This document shows positions 45,919 to 59,100 of a stretch of DNA of 64,000 nucleotides, piece after piece (positions within the stretch are counted from its first letter, which is position 1; every line of letters begins with the position of its first letter). The stretch comes from Pascua guehoae. Its lineage: Eukaryota; Basidiomycota; Tremellomycetes; Trichosporonales; Trichosporonaceae. The translations under genes were made by a program, and so were the position numbers. The notes beneath the pieces were generated by a model. That model had not been told where the DNA came from, searched no databases, and saw only the letters and a program-made list of their open reading frames with translations. The DNA lies in NCBI GenBank assembly GCA_001600415.1, contig BCJX01000004.1, forward strand, positions 1,542,169 through 1,606,168. Direction: 5' to 3'.

Positions 45919-46352
45919 GATGGAACAATGACAAGAGGCACCTGGGTCATGGCCGTTCCAGGCATCATCAATACAAAGAAGCGGCGGTGGAGGCCGAGGG
46001 TGGGTGAGCCGGCGATAAGCGGCATTATAGTAGTGTGGCAATCGGACGGTTATTCTACGGTACAGTACGTGGGTGTGTCAGGGCCTGGCTGTATGGCTGG
46101 GGCAAGGGGCGCGCGCGTTTAGTTCCCGCGTTGTCTGGGCAGCCACGCTGTCTCAGCCTGCTGCCTGCAGCCAGCCTGGCCGCGTCGTCACGATCACCAC
46201 CCACCCACCCCTCATCATCCATCGACGACTGTTGTCCTTCTGATCTTCTGATCTCGTCTCGTTCAACCACCCCCCCTCCTCTGTCCCCAGCAGAGGTACC
46301 ATCCTTTACACACTAACCCGACCCACCGACGGCTAGACGCCTCCTGCTCACC
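45919..46352. promoter_or_regulatory. Divergent promoter region TFG2 / ENT3
   Basis: 434 bp between two start codons facing away from each other. No TATA box; pyrimidine-rich near the ENT3 side. Confidence 0.5.
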
Positions 46353-48218
46353 ATGGACATGATTGAAAGTACGTCCAGCCCGCCCGTTACACGTCACCGA
46401 GGCCGGCTCGGCGACGCTCGAATTCATCTCCGCTAACACTGCAGGCCTGGCCAAGCAGGCCTCCCAGATCTCGATGTACGACATCAAGGCGTACTACAAC
46501 CAGGCCAAGAATGTCGTCCTCAACATCCCCGAGATGGAGGCCAAGGTCCGCGAGGCCACCAACGAGGAGCCATGGTGAGTGTTGGCGCGTTTGGTGTTGC
46601 AACGTGCAACGTGTTTTTGTACTGTACTGCGAGGCGCCGTGTTGTTCTAGGCGCTCACACATACACAGGGGCGCGTCGTCGACACTCATGCAGGAGATTG
46701 CTCAAGGTACACACAACTAGTGAGCTGCAGATGCTTGTCGTTTGGAGCGCCCATTACTTACTCCACTAGCCAGCAGTTCAACGAGATCATGCCGACCATC
46801 TACTCGCGCTTCATGGAGTGAGTGCCAAGCCGTGATCCTCCTGGAACCGGCTGTGCTGACCAAGACAGAAAGGAGGCTCGCGAATGGCGCCAAATCTACA
46901 AGGTTCGTTCGCACCGATGGGACGGCACAGACCATGCCTGCGCGGACTGGGAGCTAACGTGCAGGCCCTCACACTGCTCGAGTACCTAATCAAGCATGGG
47001 TCGGAGCGTGTGGTTGATGACGCTCGTGCGCACGTCTCGACCGTCAAGATGCTGCGCAACTTCCACTACATTGATGACACGGGCAAGGACCAGGGTATCA
47101 ATGGTGGGTAGTGTTTCTGCGCCAACGCTGACTCAACAGTGCGCAACCGCGCGAGCGAAATTGCGACTCTCCTGGGCGATGTGGACAAGATCCGCGCCGA
47201 GCGCCGCAAGGCAAAGGCCAACCGCGCCAAGTACCAGGGCCACGAGGGCGGCATGTTCAACGCGGCGAGCGGCAGCCGGTACGGCGGCTTTGGCAGCGAC
47301 TCGTTCCGCGGCGGTGGTGGTGGTAGCAGCAGCGGCTTTGGAGGCAGCAGCAGCGGATTTGGTGGCAGCAGCAGCTACAGGGGTGGTGACGACGACTACC
47401 GTGGTGGCGGCGGCCGGTCGTCGTCTTTCCGCGACACGCAGGGCCGCAAGTCGTATGACGAGTACGAGGGCGCGGACGACTTTGAGGCGGCTCCTCCCCG
47501 CACGTCGTCGCGCGGGAGCCGCACGGCAGCGGCACCCGCCGCCCCACCCAAACCCCCCAAGGAGCAACCCAAGGCCAAGCAGCCCGAGGTGAACCTGTTC
47601 GACTTTGATGACGAGGACTCTGGGCACGCGGCCACCACGTCGGCTGCGCCTGCTGCTGCTGCGCCCATTGACGCATTTGGTGACGACGACTTTGACGACT
47701 TCCAGGAGGCGCCTGGTGCTGCCCCGATCTCTTCTGCCCCTGCCCCTGCTCCCGCCGCCGCTGCGGGTGGTAACGCCAACCTCTTTGCACTGCTCGAGTC
47801 TTCTACTCCCTCTGCTCCTGCGCCGGCTCGGGCCCCCGCTCCCTCGTTCTCCCCCGTTGCTGCTCCTACTTCCCCCCCTGCATACATGACCTCGATGGCA
47901 CCCCGCCCCGCCGCGACTTCGCCCGTCTCGCGCGCCCCTGTCCGGTCGTCTCCCCCCGCTACCTCGGCGCCAAAGAAGCCCGCATCGACCTTTGACGACC
48001 TGTTTTCCGCCTCGCTTGGCGCGCCACTCAAGCCCTCGACCCCAACAGGCGGCAAGACGATTGCCCAGATGGAAAAGGAAAAGACCATGTCGTCGCTCTG
48101 GGGTCCCTCGCCCACCGCCTCGTCGTCGGCACAGCCTCTTGTTCCCCAGCAGGGCCGTCCGGCACAGCCAGCCGCAAAGCCAGCGGCCAGCACGAACTTT
48201 GACGACCTCCTCCTCTAG
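46353..48218 (+). CDS. ENT3: ENTH-domain clathrin adaptor (Ent3/epsinR-like)
   Basis: Adaptor for clathrin-coated vesicles between trans-Golgi and endosome. Seven exons, join(46353..46368, 46445..46574, 46669..46719, 46770..46817, 46869..46902, 46965..47103, 47140..48218), 498 residues. Many tiny exons (16, 34, 48, 51 bp) interrupt the ENTH domain (residues about 15-155): MYDIKAYYNQAKNVVLNIP, EATNEEPWGASSTLMQEIA, FNEIMPTIYSRFME, YKALTLLEYLIKHGSERV and LRNFHYIDDTGKDQG. The rest is a Gly/Ser then Pro/Ala-rich disordered tail. FGDDDFDDFQEA is a gamma-ear/GGA-binding acidic-Phe motif, typical of Ent3/epsinR rather than plasma-membrane epsins; no ubiquitin-interacting motif is seen. The tail also repeats a TFDDLFSA / NFDDLLL motif, the last one ending the protein. 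Confidence 0.88.
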
Positions 48219-48747
48219 TTTGCCGTGTGTACCCTGTTGTAGGCTGCGATAGCGCGATAGATTGATCAGGCGGCAGGCGAGCGAGAAAAAATGGGTGATG
48301 CTATCCATGTGAGACCTGTGGCAAGAGAATGTGATGTGCGGGCGATATGGCTGATAATGGCTACTGGCCAGAAGTTGGACAGCGTGTTTAGCATGCCATG
48401 TCCGAGGCCACATCTCACCTGGACGTCTCTTGTCCATTTTAGCCTGAGCTCGCGCATTTTCCGTACTTTACAGTGCGGTACGTTCTCTTGAATACTATGT
48501 GGTTGCCTGTACCTGCTAGTTGCTGGCGTTCGTTTCACGGTGCGGGAATGAATGCCATGCTGGCCAGGCCAGCTGATACAAGCCACAGTGCCAGTGGCCA
48601 GTGGCACTGATACTGACAGATCTGAAACACAGGGTTGGTGAACGGAAGCAAATCCCAACAAGGCTGCGGTTACCCACGTCACAATGAGGTCTCAACCTCA
48701 TTGTGCGCTTGTCAACTACCCTCTCTGGCTCGAATCACAAAGGCTTG
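48219..48747. other. Spacer between ENT3 and the F-box-like gene
   Basis: 529 bp; no feature recognised. Confidence 0.5.
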
Positions 48748-49324
48748 ATGACACCTTCAAGGCCCACAACGCTCTTGGACCTCCCCCATGAGGTGTGGTT
48801 CCTCCTCTTACTCACACCTTGTGGTCCTTTAACTGCCTGCCCAGGTCCTTGTTCGAGCCGTTGCGCTGGCTGCAGCGGACGCGCCGCCGGCGCTCCTCGA
48901 CGTGGCCCTCGTCTGCCGGCACCTTCACAAGGTGATTCTTGTACGTCCTTATTGCGGCAGACAGACCAAGTGTTCCTTTGTGAAACGGAGGCCCGCCCCC
49001 GGCGGGCCTCCCTCCTCCTCCCTCGCTCGCCTTCCCTCCCGCCTATTGCGAACCCCCGTGCCCCCCTCCCCCCCCCAACCGACTTCTGGCGCCACACATC
49101 TGGGTTATTTTGGGGTCGTAGACAAGATTACATTCCTTCCTCCGTCCTTGCTCCACGGCAGTCGCGCCGACGCGCGGGTGGGGGTCCGCCCTTTTGAGCC
49201 GCTGAAAGTGGATAGAGGCTTTCTTGTGTCTGACTCGTACAGCAGCACTCACTTTGCCTCCATTATTACCCCCGTCTTCACCCAGAGTTCAACACCAGTT
49301 GTTCTTGCCCGCTTACCCCACTGA
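48748..49324 (+). CDS. F-box-like protein, possibly degenerate
   Basis: Splicing 48748..48792 to 48845..49324 (52 bp intron with GTGTGG donor, TTTAAC branch and CCCAG acceptor) gives 174 residues starting with a good F-box: LLDLPHEVLVRAVALAAA, then LLDVALVCRHLHKVIL. F-box proteins recruit substrates to SCF ubiquitin ligases through Skp1. After the F-box the sequence runs into Arg/Pro-rich residues coded partly by C tracts (49057-49078), with no substrate-binding repeats, then VRPFEPLKVDRGFLVSDSY and a stop at 49322-49324. A further intron from the GTACGT at 48941 is possible. It may be a truncated or decaying gene. Confidence 0.42.
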
Positions 49325-49404
49325 GCACAAGATGAAGTGATGCATTCTAAGATTATTCTACAGTCTAGAGTCTACAAGTTCCAAGAATCACCCTCGCGGC
49401 CCGC

Positions 49405-50663
49405 TCATGCGCGGCTGTGCATGTAGATGGCAAGGTCGAGCATACGAGACGAGAAGCCAGTCTCGTTGTCGTACCAGGAGATGAGGGTAGCGGTGCGGTC
49501 GCCAAGGACGACCGAGGCGTCAACGTCGATGATGGAGCTCTGGGTGCTGGTGAGGTAGTCGCTGGACACGAGCTTCTCGTCCGAGACACCGAGGACGCCC
49601 TTGAGGCCTCCTGCAGAGACGGGGGTGTTGGCGGCCTGCTCGAACGCGGCAATGAGGTTCTCCTTTGTGCCGAATGGACGCGAGGTGGTGACGGTGAGGT
49701 TGACAAGGGAGACGTTGGTGACGGGGACGCGGACCGAGATACCCTGGAACTTGCCAGCAAGCTCGGGGAGGACCTTGACGACCGCAGAGGCGGCGCCGGT
49801 AGTGGCGGGGATAATGTTGCCCATGGCCGAGCGGCCAGAGCGGGGGTCCTTGGCGCTGAAGCCGTCAAGGACCTTTTGGGAGGCGGTCGAGGCGTGGACA
49901 GTGGTCATCATGCCGGTCTCGACGCCGAAGGCACGGTTGAGGACAGCAGCGACGGGGGCAAGGCAGTTGGTCTGGCAATGTCAGTGGGATTTCGTGGTTT
50001 GGGAGGATGGTGCAACTCACGGTGCAGCTGGCGTTGGAGACGACGTTGTCGTCGGCGTAGTCGCCGTGGTTGACACCGTAGACAATGTTGCGGGCGTCCT
50101 TGGAAGGAGCCGAGATGATGACCTTCTTGGCCTTGGCGGCGGTAATGTGGACACCGGCCTTGTCGACCGTGGTCATCTTGCCAGTCGACTCCATGACGTA
50201 CTGGACACCGGCCTGCGACCAGTCGAGGTTGTTGGGGTCGCGCTGCTGGAAGAGGTGGATGACATGGCCGCGGTAGAGGAGAGCCGAAGGGGTGGGGTTC
50301 TTCTCGGTGGCGGGCAGCTGGCGGGGGTCGTTGGCAGGCAGGACCGAGATCTCGCGGCCGTGCGGGGACGGGCCGTGGGTCGAGTCGTGGCGGATGGCGA
50401 CGAGGAGGTGGTCGAGCGACGCCGCAGTGTGGTTGACAGCGGCAAGCTTGATGTCGGTGCGGCCAAGGCAGATGCGGAAGAGCGAGCGGCCAATACGGCC
50501 AAAGCCGTTGATGCCGATGGTGGGGACAGGGTTCTTGACAGTGGCAGTCACTGCGAGGTGGTCAACACTTGTGCCTTGTAAAGACCGATGTCGGTTGTCG
50601 ATCAAATACTGATTGACATCATGGCCGATGCTCAGGCACGAGCCGAACTAGCCGATACTCACT
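49405..50663 (-). CDS. Divergent glyceraldehyde-3-phosphate dehydrogenase paralogue
   Basis: Glycolytic-type GAPDH of 365 residues (canonical about 335). Coding exons complement(join(49405..49971, 50021..50550, 50663..50663)). The start codon is split: A is the last base of the leader exon and TG begins the next, across a 112 bp intron (GTGAGT...CGCAG). Seen: INGFGRIGRSLFR, STGKMTTVDKAG, KKVIISAPSKDA, catalytic Cys176 in SNASCT joined to TNCLAP across a 49 bp intron, catalytic His in VHASTASQKVLDG, and SWYDNETGFSSRMLD. Against canonical enzymes, VNDPF reads AVNHTAA (His41 replaces the Asp that binds the NAD ribose), DGPS reads DGFS, and there is an insertion around NDPRQLPATEKNPTPSA. Active-site residues are kept, so it is probably an enzyme, perhaps with altered cofactor choice. 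Confidence 0.88.
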
Positions 50664-53600
50664 TGTTATTGCGATGGAGATGGGAGAGATGGGTATGTCA
50701 ACCTTAAAGTCTGTTGAGGAGGCTCTGGTGTTGGGCGGTGTTTGAGAGGCCCATCTCTTGGACGCGTCTTGCTATTATACTCATGCTCGGTGTTGACGGA
50801 CTTGCGATGCGTGCTCTCGGGGCGGAGGACCGATGGAGAAAATGCGATATGCATGGAGAACTCGAACAAAAGCGTTGCCAACGTTGGCACAGACTGTGAA
50901 TTGGAGACCCCGCAGCCGGCCAAGACGGACGTGGCGCTCTGCCCAATAATACGTCGCACCGAGCCGACTTAAGCCGACCGACACGTGCTTTGCCATTGCC
51001 GCACAGACTTTGCTTCCAGGCTGCACCTTTGTCGCCGCGAAACAGCGGACCATCTTGGGCCCGCCACAGCCGCGGGATCACACGGCAACGGGGGCCAAGC
51101 CGCACAACCCATCTCTGGCCCAGCTCCAGCCCAGCTCCCTCCAGCCACAACCCGCGGGGCAGAGTTGGTCCGCCCCGCGCAACAAGTCGGCTCTGCCGCC
51201 GACCTCGCTGCCTGGCCTCCACCACCCCGAACTCCCCGCACAGCCCCCCCGCACAAGAGTCGGCTTAACGTGGCTCTCGGCGGTGGAGGTCACTGTATAC
51301 CAGGGGCCAGCGACAAATACACATGATACACGGAGCCACTCTGTCGACGAGCAAATTCTTTCACTGGCTCATAGAACCTCCGAGTCGCGTGCACGCGTGG
51401 GTCCGTGTCGCCGCCGGAACGTTGGGTGACGTCCCCTGCACACCCAGCAGCCAACGTTGTTGCATCGTTGAGAGAATTTTTCAGTTTACTACCAGCACAG
51501 ACCCCGAGACGCCAACGCCGCGCCGTTGGCGCTTCGAAATTAAAACGGCGAGATCACAGAGTCGGTATCTCCGCACGCACCTGGGGTTCGGCTTTCAGGC
51601 CTGTGATGAGCGCCGTATCTGTGGAGGTCCACATCTCAGGGGACGTCATCGCGCTGGCATTAATTTTGGCCAAGCTTCGGACATTGTCTTGGCGACTACT
51701 TTGTCCCACATCTTTATCTCGGCATTCGAAGGCAACCATCGACATGCAGAGGAGTGCTCAAGAAGGTGTAAGTATAGTCTCGCTATGCATAGGCCGCAAA
51801 GGCAACAATATCATGAGGGGCAGCTCGGGGATTCTCCACTAGAGCATGGGCATGAGTGGCGTGCGACTCAGAGGCGATACCATCGCACCCCCTTCGCTGG
51901 TGACGTCGCGCATGAAACTGTTTGCTGCGTGGCCGATGATGTACCTGCTTGGCGCTGCTCGTCGACAGGACATGCCAGTGCTTGCCGTTTTAGGCCGGTT
52001 TACTGCCGGTGGTCTTGCCAATTGTCTATCGCCTGAAACAACCATCAACCACATTCGACCCGTTTTGATGCTCATGCGTCTTCGTCTGCATGCTGTTGCT
52101 GTGGAATCCCGCATTGGGTTGACCTACCATCCCCAGGTGTTTAGTTCATGTCTGCCTTGTGATTCATTGAGCACAGGCCAATGGCTAGTTCTTGCGGCCG
52201 TCGAACAGCCGAAACATTTTCAGTGCCATGACCGTTCGAAAGATAATGACAAGCCACCGTGCGATCCAGCTTTCACCGCCTCCACAGATATATCTTCGTA
52301 GCTCCGAAATCATTGGATACTGGCTAGTGGCCCATGCGTGCGAACAGCCACAGTGCGGGCAGCGGTTTCAACGCCAGAAAATGTGCCGTTCGGCTTCATG
52401 CTGTTGTAGAAAAGAGGCGAACGAGTTGCATGAACGAGAGACAAAGTCAAAGTGGGATCACAGTCGAGCGAGGGTCTGATTACTGACCGAGACATGGGCA
52501 AACGGTCATTCGAGTTCTGTGCTCGTGTCAAGTCCGAAGGTTTCTCGGACATGCCACAGCTGGTAAGGAGGGCGCAGGATATACCCGGGGTTCGGAGTGT
52601 GTTCGGGAACAGGAGAATGAGATGGAAGACATTCGGGTTCCTGGACAGCTGCGGGGTGAATTAACTGCTCCTTGAGGTGGGCTTGCAATTAGAAAGCGTG
52701 TGCCGAACGCCAGGCGCACTGGGCGTTGGAGAGGACTACCAATAACAGGCCCGAGTGCAGCCGTGCAGGCGAAGACACGATTGCCTCCGTCGAGGAGGCG
52801 ATCAGGGGTGGTGATTATGGGTCTTTCGACAATGGGAGCGTGCATCTGCTCCTGGGGGGCAAAGACGCCCTCCGTCGGCACACATCGGTCAATGCACCCA
52901 GGCCTGGACCTCACCCATCGGGTTCCCCATCTCTTGTGATCATCGCCTCGGAACAACCGGTCCGAATGCTCCTCCCTGAGTCGTCAGGAGGTTGGAGTGA
53001 ACCTCGGCGGGTTGCTTGATAACCACGTGTTTCTAACCGCCCCACAACCCACGATTCCACAATTCCACAGCTTGTCCCGCGTGTCCCGCCTCTCTCGCCA
53101 CGTCCGCCACGCGCACCTACAATGTCGACGCGGGCTCCCGGACCAGAATCGGGCTGAAAGGTTTGTGCGTACGGGGGCATGCGATTGTTCAGCCCAGCTG
53201 TGATTGTCCGTTCGCCCCTCTTGATCCTCTTTGTCACATTTGCACATTCTGCAAGTGGACAGACCTGTACGTGCGGCACAGAGAGATCGTTGACACTGTT
53301 CGCGTATCGCACGGGAAAGCCAATCGGGTGGTGTATCCTGTTACCCTGTCCCCTTGTCGTACGACACCAAACAAGGCCGCTGATATCCTGATGGGACTGA
53401 CACAAACTCCATGTGGCTGCAAGCCGCTGACCGCCACGACTGCGCGGCAGCCACAAACACAAGGGCCGACTCAGGATATTCAGTCGGCCAGATAAAGTTC
53501 CATCATGGGGCAGGGTTGAACTGTATAATATAACAAGCTGCTGGCCATGCATTGCAGCAGGTGGGCAGGGGCATGTCTCGGTATCTCGGCACTTCTTGAC

Positions 53601-56156
53601 TGATGGTACCGCCTGTGACAGGCTGTCAAGATTCATCGAGGCGACTGTCTAACAAGTTGCTCCACATCTACCACCTCGGCAGCAGCTGAGCCGCTGCGTC
53701 CCACAGGGTCCATACGCCACACAATGGACCTGAACTGCAGCTCACATGCAGTACAGAGGATGCCAAAATGGAACCAGATTTTACTGGTGCACATCTTGCA
53801 AGAGCGGGACAGTCTCACCCTGCGCCACTTCTCGTCGACACCCTCTGTATGTGGAGATGCGGGCGTCCTCTACTCATCGGTGGCGGACTAATGCAGTCTC
53901 CAAACAGACTTGGTGACCGAGAGCACTTCGGAAGAGCCGCGTGGCGTTTGCAGCAACTCCCCTGACCACTGTCTTTTATTCTCAAGTAGCCAGGACAGCC
54001 AGCGTCAGAACTGTTCGCAAGAGGTGCAGGTGAGACTGTGTGACCAACCTAACACACACAGGGGGCGTAGAAAAGGAACGAGATGTGGCGCCGAGTGAGA
54101 CTGTCCCGCTCTTGCCAGCTCTGCAACAGCTCAACCTCTGCATGCCTCTGCATCCCTGCGCCCATCACGAACCTTTTTGTGAGATTCTCTAGCGGAGAGG
54201 TTGGACAGCCTCATTGAGCCTACCCCACTCATGATCCCCTTTTTTTGACACTGGCTGTGCAGCTTTTGCTTTTCAGACAGTGGCCAGAACAAACATGCGG
54301 AAGTGGATCTCCAAGCCCAGTTCCAGCAACCTGTGAGGGTCCAGTTCCGCACTGCTGGTTCCGAACATACCGGGTGGGATGAACCCCTTGGCCCCGCATC
54401 TTGCGCGGTACACAGACGAGATCGACGTGCGTCGCAGTGCGGGGTCGTTGCGCAGTTGGGCCGATTGCTACGGGGCCAACGCCGATCTGCGGTCGGAGAA
54501 CTATTGTACCACCGTCGATCGGAGCTGATGCAGGCGTCTGATCGTTCGGCAGTCGTGTTGATAAGCAGGCTGCGGATTCGGTGACCGACGGCCCCAACCT
54601 CGAGGCCGACGGCAGCAGAAGGCACAGGCCGATGGGCCAAGCCAAAGTCAAGCCGACGAAACGGCCAGCACGGCACGGATGACGATCCAGAGGAGTACGT
54701 ATTTGAGGGTAATGCGGCCTAATTCCAATGCTACCACATGTCTAATTTGAACGGAAGGATGCCGGCAAAGCGTGGCAATAATGTTGGACGATCACTGTTC
54801 CTAGTCCTAGAATGCCGGAATGGCGAGACCTCGCTATGGCCGCCCGTGGGCCTACAAAAAAAAAACGAGAGAGAGGAATGGTGACTAACATTGAACAAAC
54901 AACATCAACCGCTGGTGTCTTGGGGCCGTCTCAAAACAAGACCAACACCGGCACACTAAAACAGCAACATTAGCTGTGGATCCCAGCATCACACCAGGTG
55001 CGACTGCTTTCATGAGGCGGAGGTCCAGAGACGCGCTGCCTGACACGTTTCAAACGGCGTTCAAGCTACACCCCCCGTTGACGCAATCTTGTTGATGCTG
55101 GCAATCTCAAACACCCTGTAACTGACGGAATTGTGGTGACAACCAGGCCCAAAACTGACGCAACGACACTTCGATCATGGCTTGATATTTGTACTTGGGA
55201 CGTCGCCTTGTCTGATAAAGGGCCACGTTTAGGCTTCGGCCCGAGGCAGCAACACTTGCGTAGATTTCCGCTGTTGCTCCGGCGGCGGGCCCCGGTGCGA
55301 GAGCACGTCCCCTCTTGGCGTCGCCCTCCACGTCGAACACGACTCCGGCGCGAACGCTGACGAGGCAGGCATCGTCGTCTGCGCTTGCGTGGAGGGTGCC
55401 GGAGATGGATAGCATGGCTCTTGTTGTCCGTGCTGCAAGGACAGTCTGGCCGCCTATCGCGCAGCCTGGCGCCCAACTCTCCAGGCGGCGCCCGTCAGAA
55501 GCCGTGGGCAGCATCCCGGCCTCCGTTTGGGGTCCCGTGTATACCGGTACACGTACTGGAGCCTATGCCCGTCGTGGATCGTTAAGCTCCGCTGCCCATC
55601 CGAGTTAGCGGCACAGGTTGGACACATGTCTAGGGGTGACGTCAAGGCCGCAGTTCCCATGTAGACCTTCTCAGACCATTTGAGTGCGAAGGCCGACGGG
55701 CTTCGTTCCTAAGATGGCGACATTACAAGGCACTCAAGTCTAATGCACACCACGCTGCAACGGACAATTGGGTGATAATAACGTGGTCGCTTGACTCAGC
55801 CTGCTTACGTTCCTCGGGTAATTTCAGGGTAGTCGCTCTGGCGCCATTATCAAAACTAAACACAAGGAGAGGGTCAAGCCATGATCAGTCCGCAAGTGGC
55901 GGTCGGCAGAAACCCCCCCGGCGGGCCCCCTCGGCGGCCGGCCAGCCAGGTCCACAAGCTCCACTACTGGCTGAGTGGGGGCGACTGATGCCGCACGCCA
56001 AGGCAAAACAACGCAAATGCCCGTGCTGTATCACCTCGAAGCAGGCATTGTCACAAGAGGACATATACTCTAGCCATCCAGCTTGTTAGGCATGTATTTT
56101 TCCCCCATTCTTCTCTTCTAGACACCAGAGCAAGTGCCAATTCGTCACCGCTCACC
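50664..56156. other. 5.5 kb gene-poor region upstream of ABC transporter
   Basis: The first few hundred bases are the GAPDH leader and promoter. Beyond that, ORFs of up to 240 codons (51323-52036 plus, 52911-53636 minus, 55107-55514 minus) show no domain, no consistent codon bias and no splice-linked partners. No transposon ends, tRNA or tandem array was found. The region contrasts with a gene every 2 kb elsewhere. The last part must hold the ABC-transporter promoter. Confidence 0.5.
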
Positions 56157-59100
56157 ATGTCGATAGTCGGCGGCTTTAACACCAACTACGACAACACGGC
56201 CCAGAGGGACGGGCTCACCCGGAAACCGTCCATCGGCCCTGGCTACCGTTTTACCAGCGCCGACGACGACGGCGATGCTCCAGAGGTCCTGACACCACAC
56301 GAGGAGCGCCGCGAGAACGTTGTCCATCTCGCGCGTCAACTCACGCGGCAGTCGACCCGTCAGTCTCTAGGCCGTGCCGTCTCGCGGGATGCCACTCAGC
56401 AGAATGCCGAGTGGGTCGACGATGCCGGAATCTTCGACTATGAGGACGGCTCCGACCTCGACCCCTACAGCCCCACCTTTGACGTGCGCAAGTGGACTTC
56501 GCTTCTCATGAAGCACTTTAGTGGTATTCCCCGTCGGGCTGGTGTTGCCTTCCGCAACTTGGGAGTCCACGGGTTTGGGTCAGATGCCGGTACGTGTAGC
56601 ACGATGATGACGTTGTTGGCCGCTGGTCACCGACCCTTGTAAGCCTTGCTGACATGGCAGACTACCAGAAGACGGTTGGTAACATGCCGCTTGTCCTGTT
56701 TCAGCAGCTCCGGAACATGATCACGGGCCGGAAGCGCAGGGTGCAGATTCTTCACAGCATGGATGGTGTCTTGGACAGTGGCGAGATGCTCGTTGTGCTT
56801 GGTCCCCCCGGATCAGGATGCACGACCCTGCTCAAGACGATCGCTGGCGAGATGAACGGTATCTACCTGGACGAGGGATCCAAGATCAACTACCGCGGTG
56901 AGTAGAGTGGCATGTGGCACACGCGAGGAACATTGGCGACTAACGCTGTTTCAGGTATCTCGCCAAAGGACATGCACAGCCAGTTCCGCGGTGAGGCCAT
57001 CTACACTGCCGAGGTCGACGTCCACTTCCCCAAGCTCGTCGTTGGTGACACTCTTTCGTTTGCGGCCCGTGCTCGTGGACCGCGCACACCTCCCGGAGGC
57101 CTCAGCCACTGGGACTTTGCCGACAAGATGCGCGACGTCGTCATGGCCATCTTTGGTATCTCGCACACCAACAACACCATTGTCGGCAACGACTTTATCC
57201 GCGGTGTGTCGGGTGGCGAGCGCAAGCGTGTCACTATTGCCGAGGCCACCCTTTCGTCTGCTCCTCTGCAGTGCTGGGACAACTCGACCCGTGGTCTCGA
57301 CTCGGCCAACGCCATCGAGTTTGTCAAGAACCTCCGCATGAGTGCCGAGTACTTTGGCACCACCAGTGTGGTCGCCATCTACCAGGCTCCTCAGGCCGCG
57401 TACGACCTTTTTGACAAGGTCTCTGTCCTCTACGAGGGCGAGCAGATCTTCTTTGGCAAGACGACCGAGGCCAAGGACTACTTCCTTCGCATGGGTTGGT
57501 ACTGCCCCGAGCAGCAGACCACGCCCGACTTCCTTACGTCTCTCACGTCGCCGTCTGAGCGTCGTCCTCGTCCAGGCTACGAAGGCAAGCTGCCTACCAC
57601 ACCCCTCGAGTTTGTCAAGGTCTGGAAGGCCAGCCCCGAGTATGCCGCCCTCCAGCAGGACATCGACGCCTTTGACGAAAAGTACCCCATTGGCGGCGAG
57701 CACTACGACCAGTTCCTTGCATCGCGTCGCTCTCAGCAGGCAAAGAACACCCGGCCCAAGTCTCCCTACACTCTCTCGTACGGCGGTCAGATCAAGCTCT
57801 GTATCCACCGTGGTTTCCAGCGTCTCAAGGCAGACCCGTCCCTCACAATTACCCAACTCTTTGGCAACGCAGTCATGGCCCTCGTCATCTCTTCCGTCTT
57901 TTTCAACCTTCCGATGACCACCGGTAGTTTCTACAACCGCGGCGGTGTCATCTTCTTTGCTATTCTCATGAACGCTTTCGGATCGGCCCTTGAAATTCTT
58001 ACTCTGTACGCCCAACGTCCCATTGTCGAAAAACACGCACAATATGCCTTCTACCACCCGTCGGCCGAGGCATTCGCGTCAATGATTTGCGACCTTCCGT
58101 ACAAGATTGTCAACGCCATTTTCTTCAACCTCATCCTCTACTTTATGGCCAACCTCCGACGCGAGCCAGGGCCTTTCTTCTTCTTCTTCTTTACATCGTT
58201 CATCCTCACCCTCACCATGTCGATGTTCTTCCGTTCCATCGCCTCGCTCTCGCGCTCCCTCACGGAAGCGCTGACGCCGGCGGCGCTCATTATTCTGGCC
58301 CTCGTCATCTACACTGGCTTTGCCATCCCCACACCATACATGCAGGGCTGGGCTCGTTGGCTCAACTATCTCGATCCGATCGCGTACGGTTTCGAGTCGC
58401 TCATGGTCAACGAGTTCCACAACCGCGAGTACACGTGCTCTACGTACGTTCCAATGGGCCCCGGGTACACCGACATTTCGGGCAACAATCAGGTCTGCTC
58501 AAGCGTTGGCTCGGTCCCAGGACGCCCTACCGTCAATGGCGACACGTACATCAACACGGCCTACCGTTACTACCACGCACACAAGTGGCGCAACATTGGC
58601 ATCATTTTCGCCTTCATGTTCTTCCTGATGGCCGTCTACATTTCCGCCGCCGAATTTATCAGCGCCAAGAAGTCAAAGGGCGAGGTCCTCATCTACCCTC
58701 GTGGCAAGATCCCCGCCGAGTTCAAGAAGTCCAAGGGTGCTGGTGACATTGAGAACATGTCGGACGGAAAGACCCACGGCGGGGCGGCAGCGGACCGCGC
58801 CGACGGTCTCATTCAGCGCCAGACGGCAGTCTTCTCCTGGAAGGACGTCTGCTACGACATCAAGATCAAGGGTGAACCCCGTCGTATTCTGGATCACGTC
58901 GACGGTTGGGTCAAGCCCGGCACAATGACTGCTCTCATGGGAGTCTCGGGTGCAGGCAAGACTACTCTCCTCGACGTCTTGGCAACTCGTGTAACGATGG
59001 GTGTCGTCTCTGGCCAGATGCTTGTGGACGGCCGCCAGCGTGATGTCTCATTCCAACGCAAGACTGGATACGTCCAGCAGCAGGATCTTCACCTCGAGAC

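Noticed and set aside
47133..48437. 434-codon minus-strand ORF antisense to ENT3
   Set aside because: Arg/Gly-rich shadow of the low-complexity ENT3 tail.
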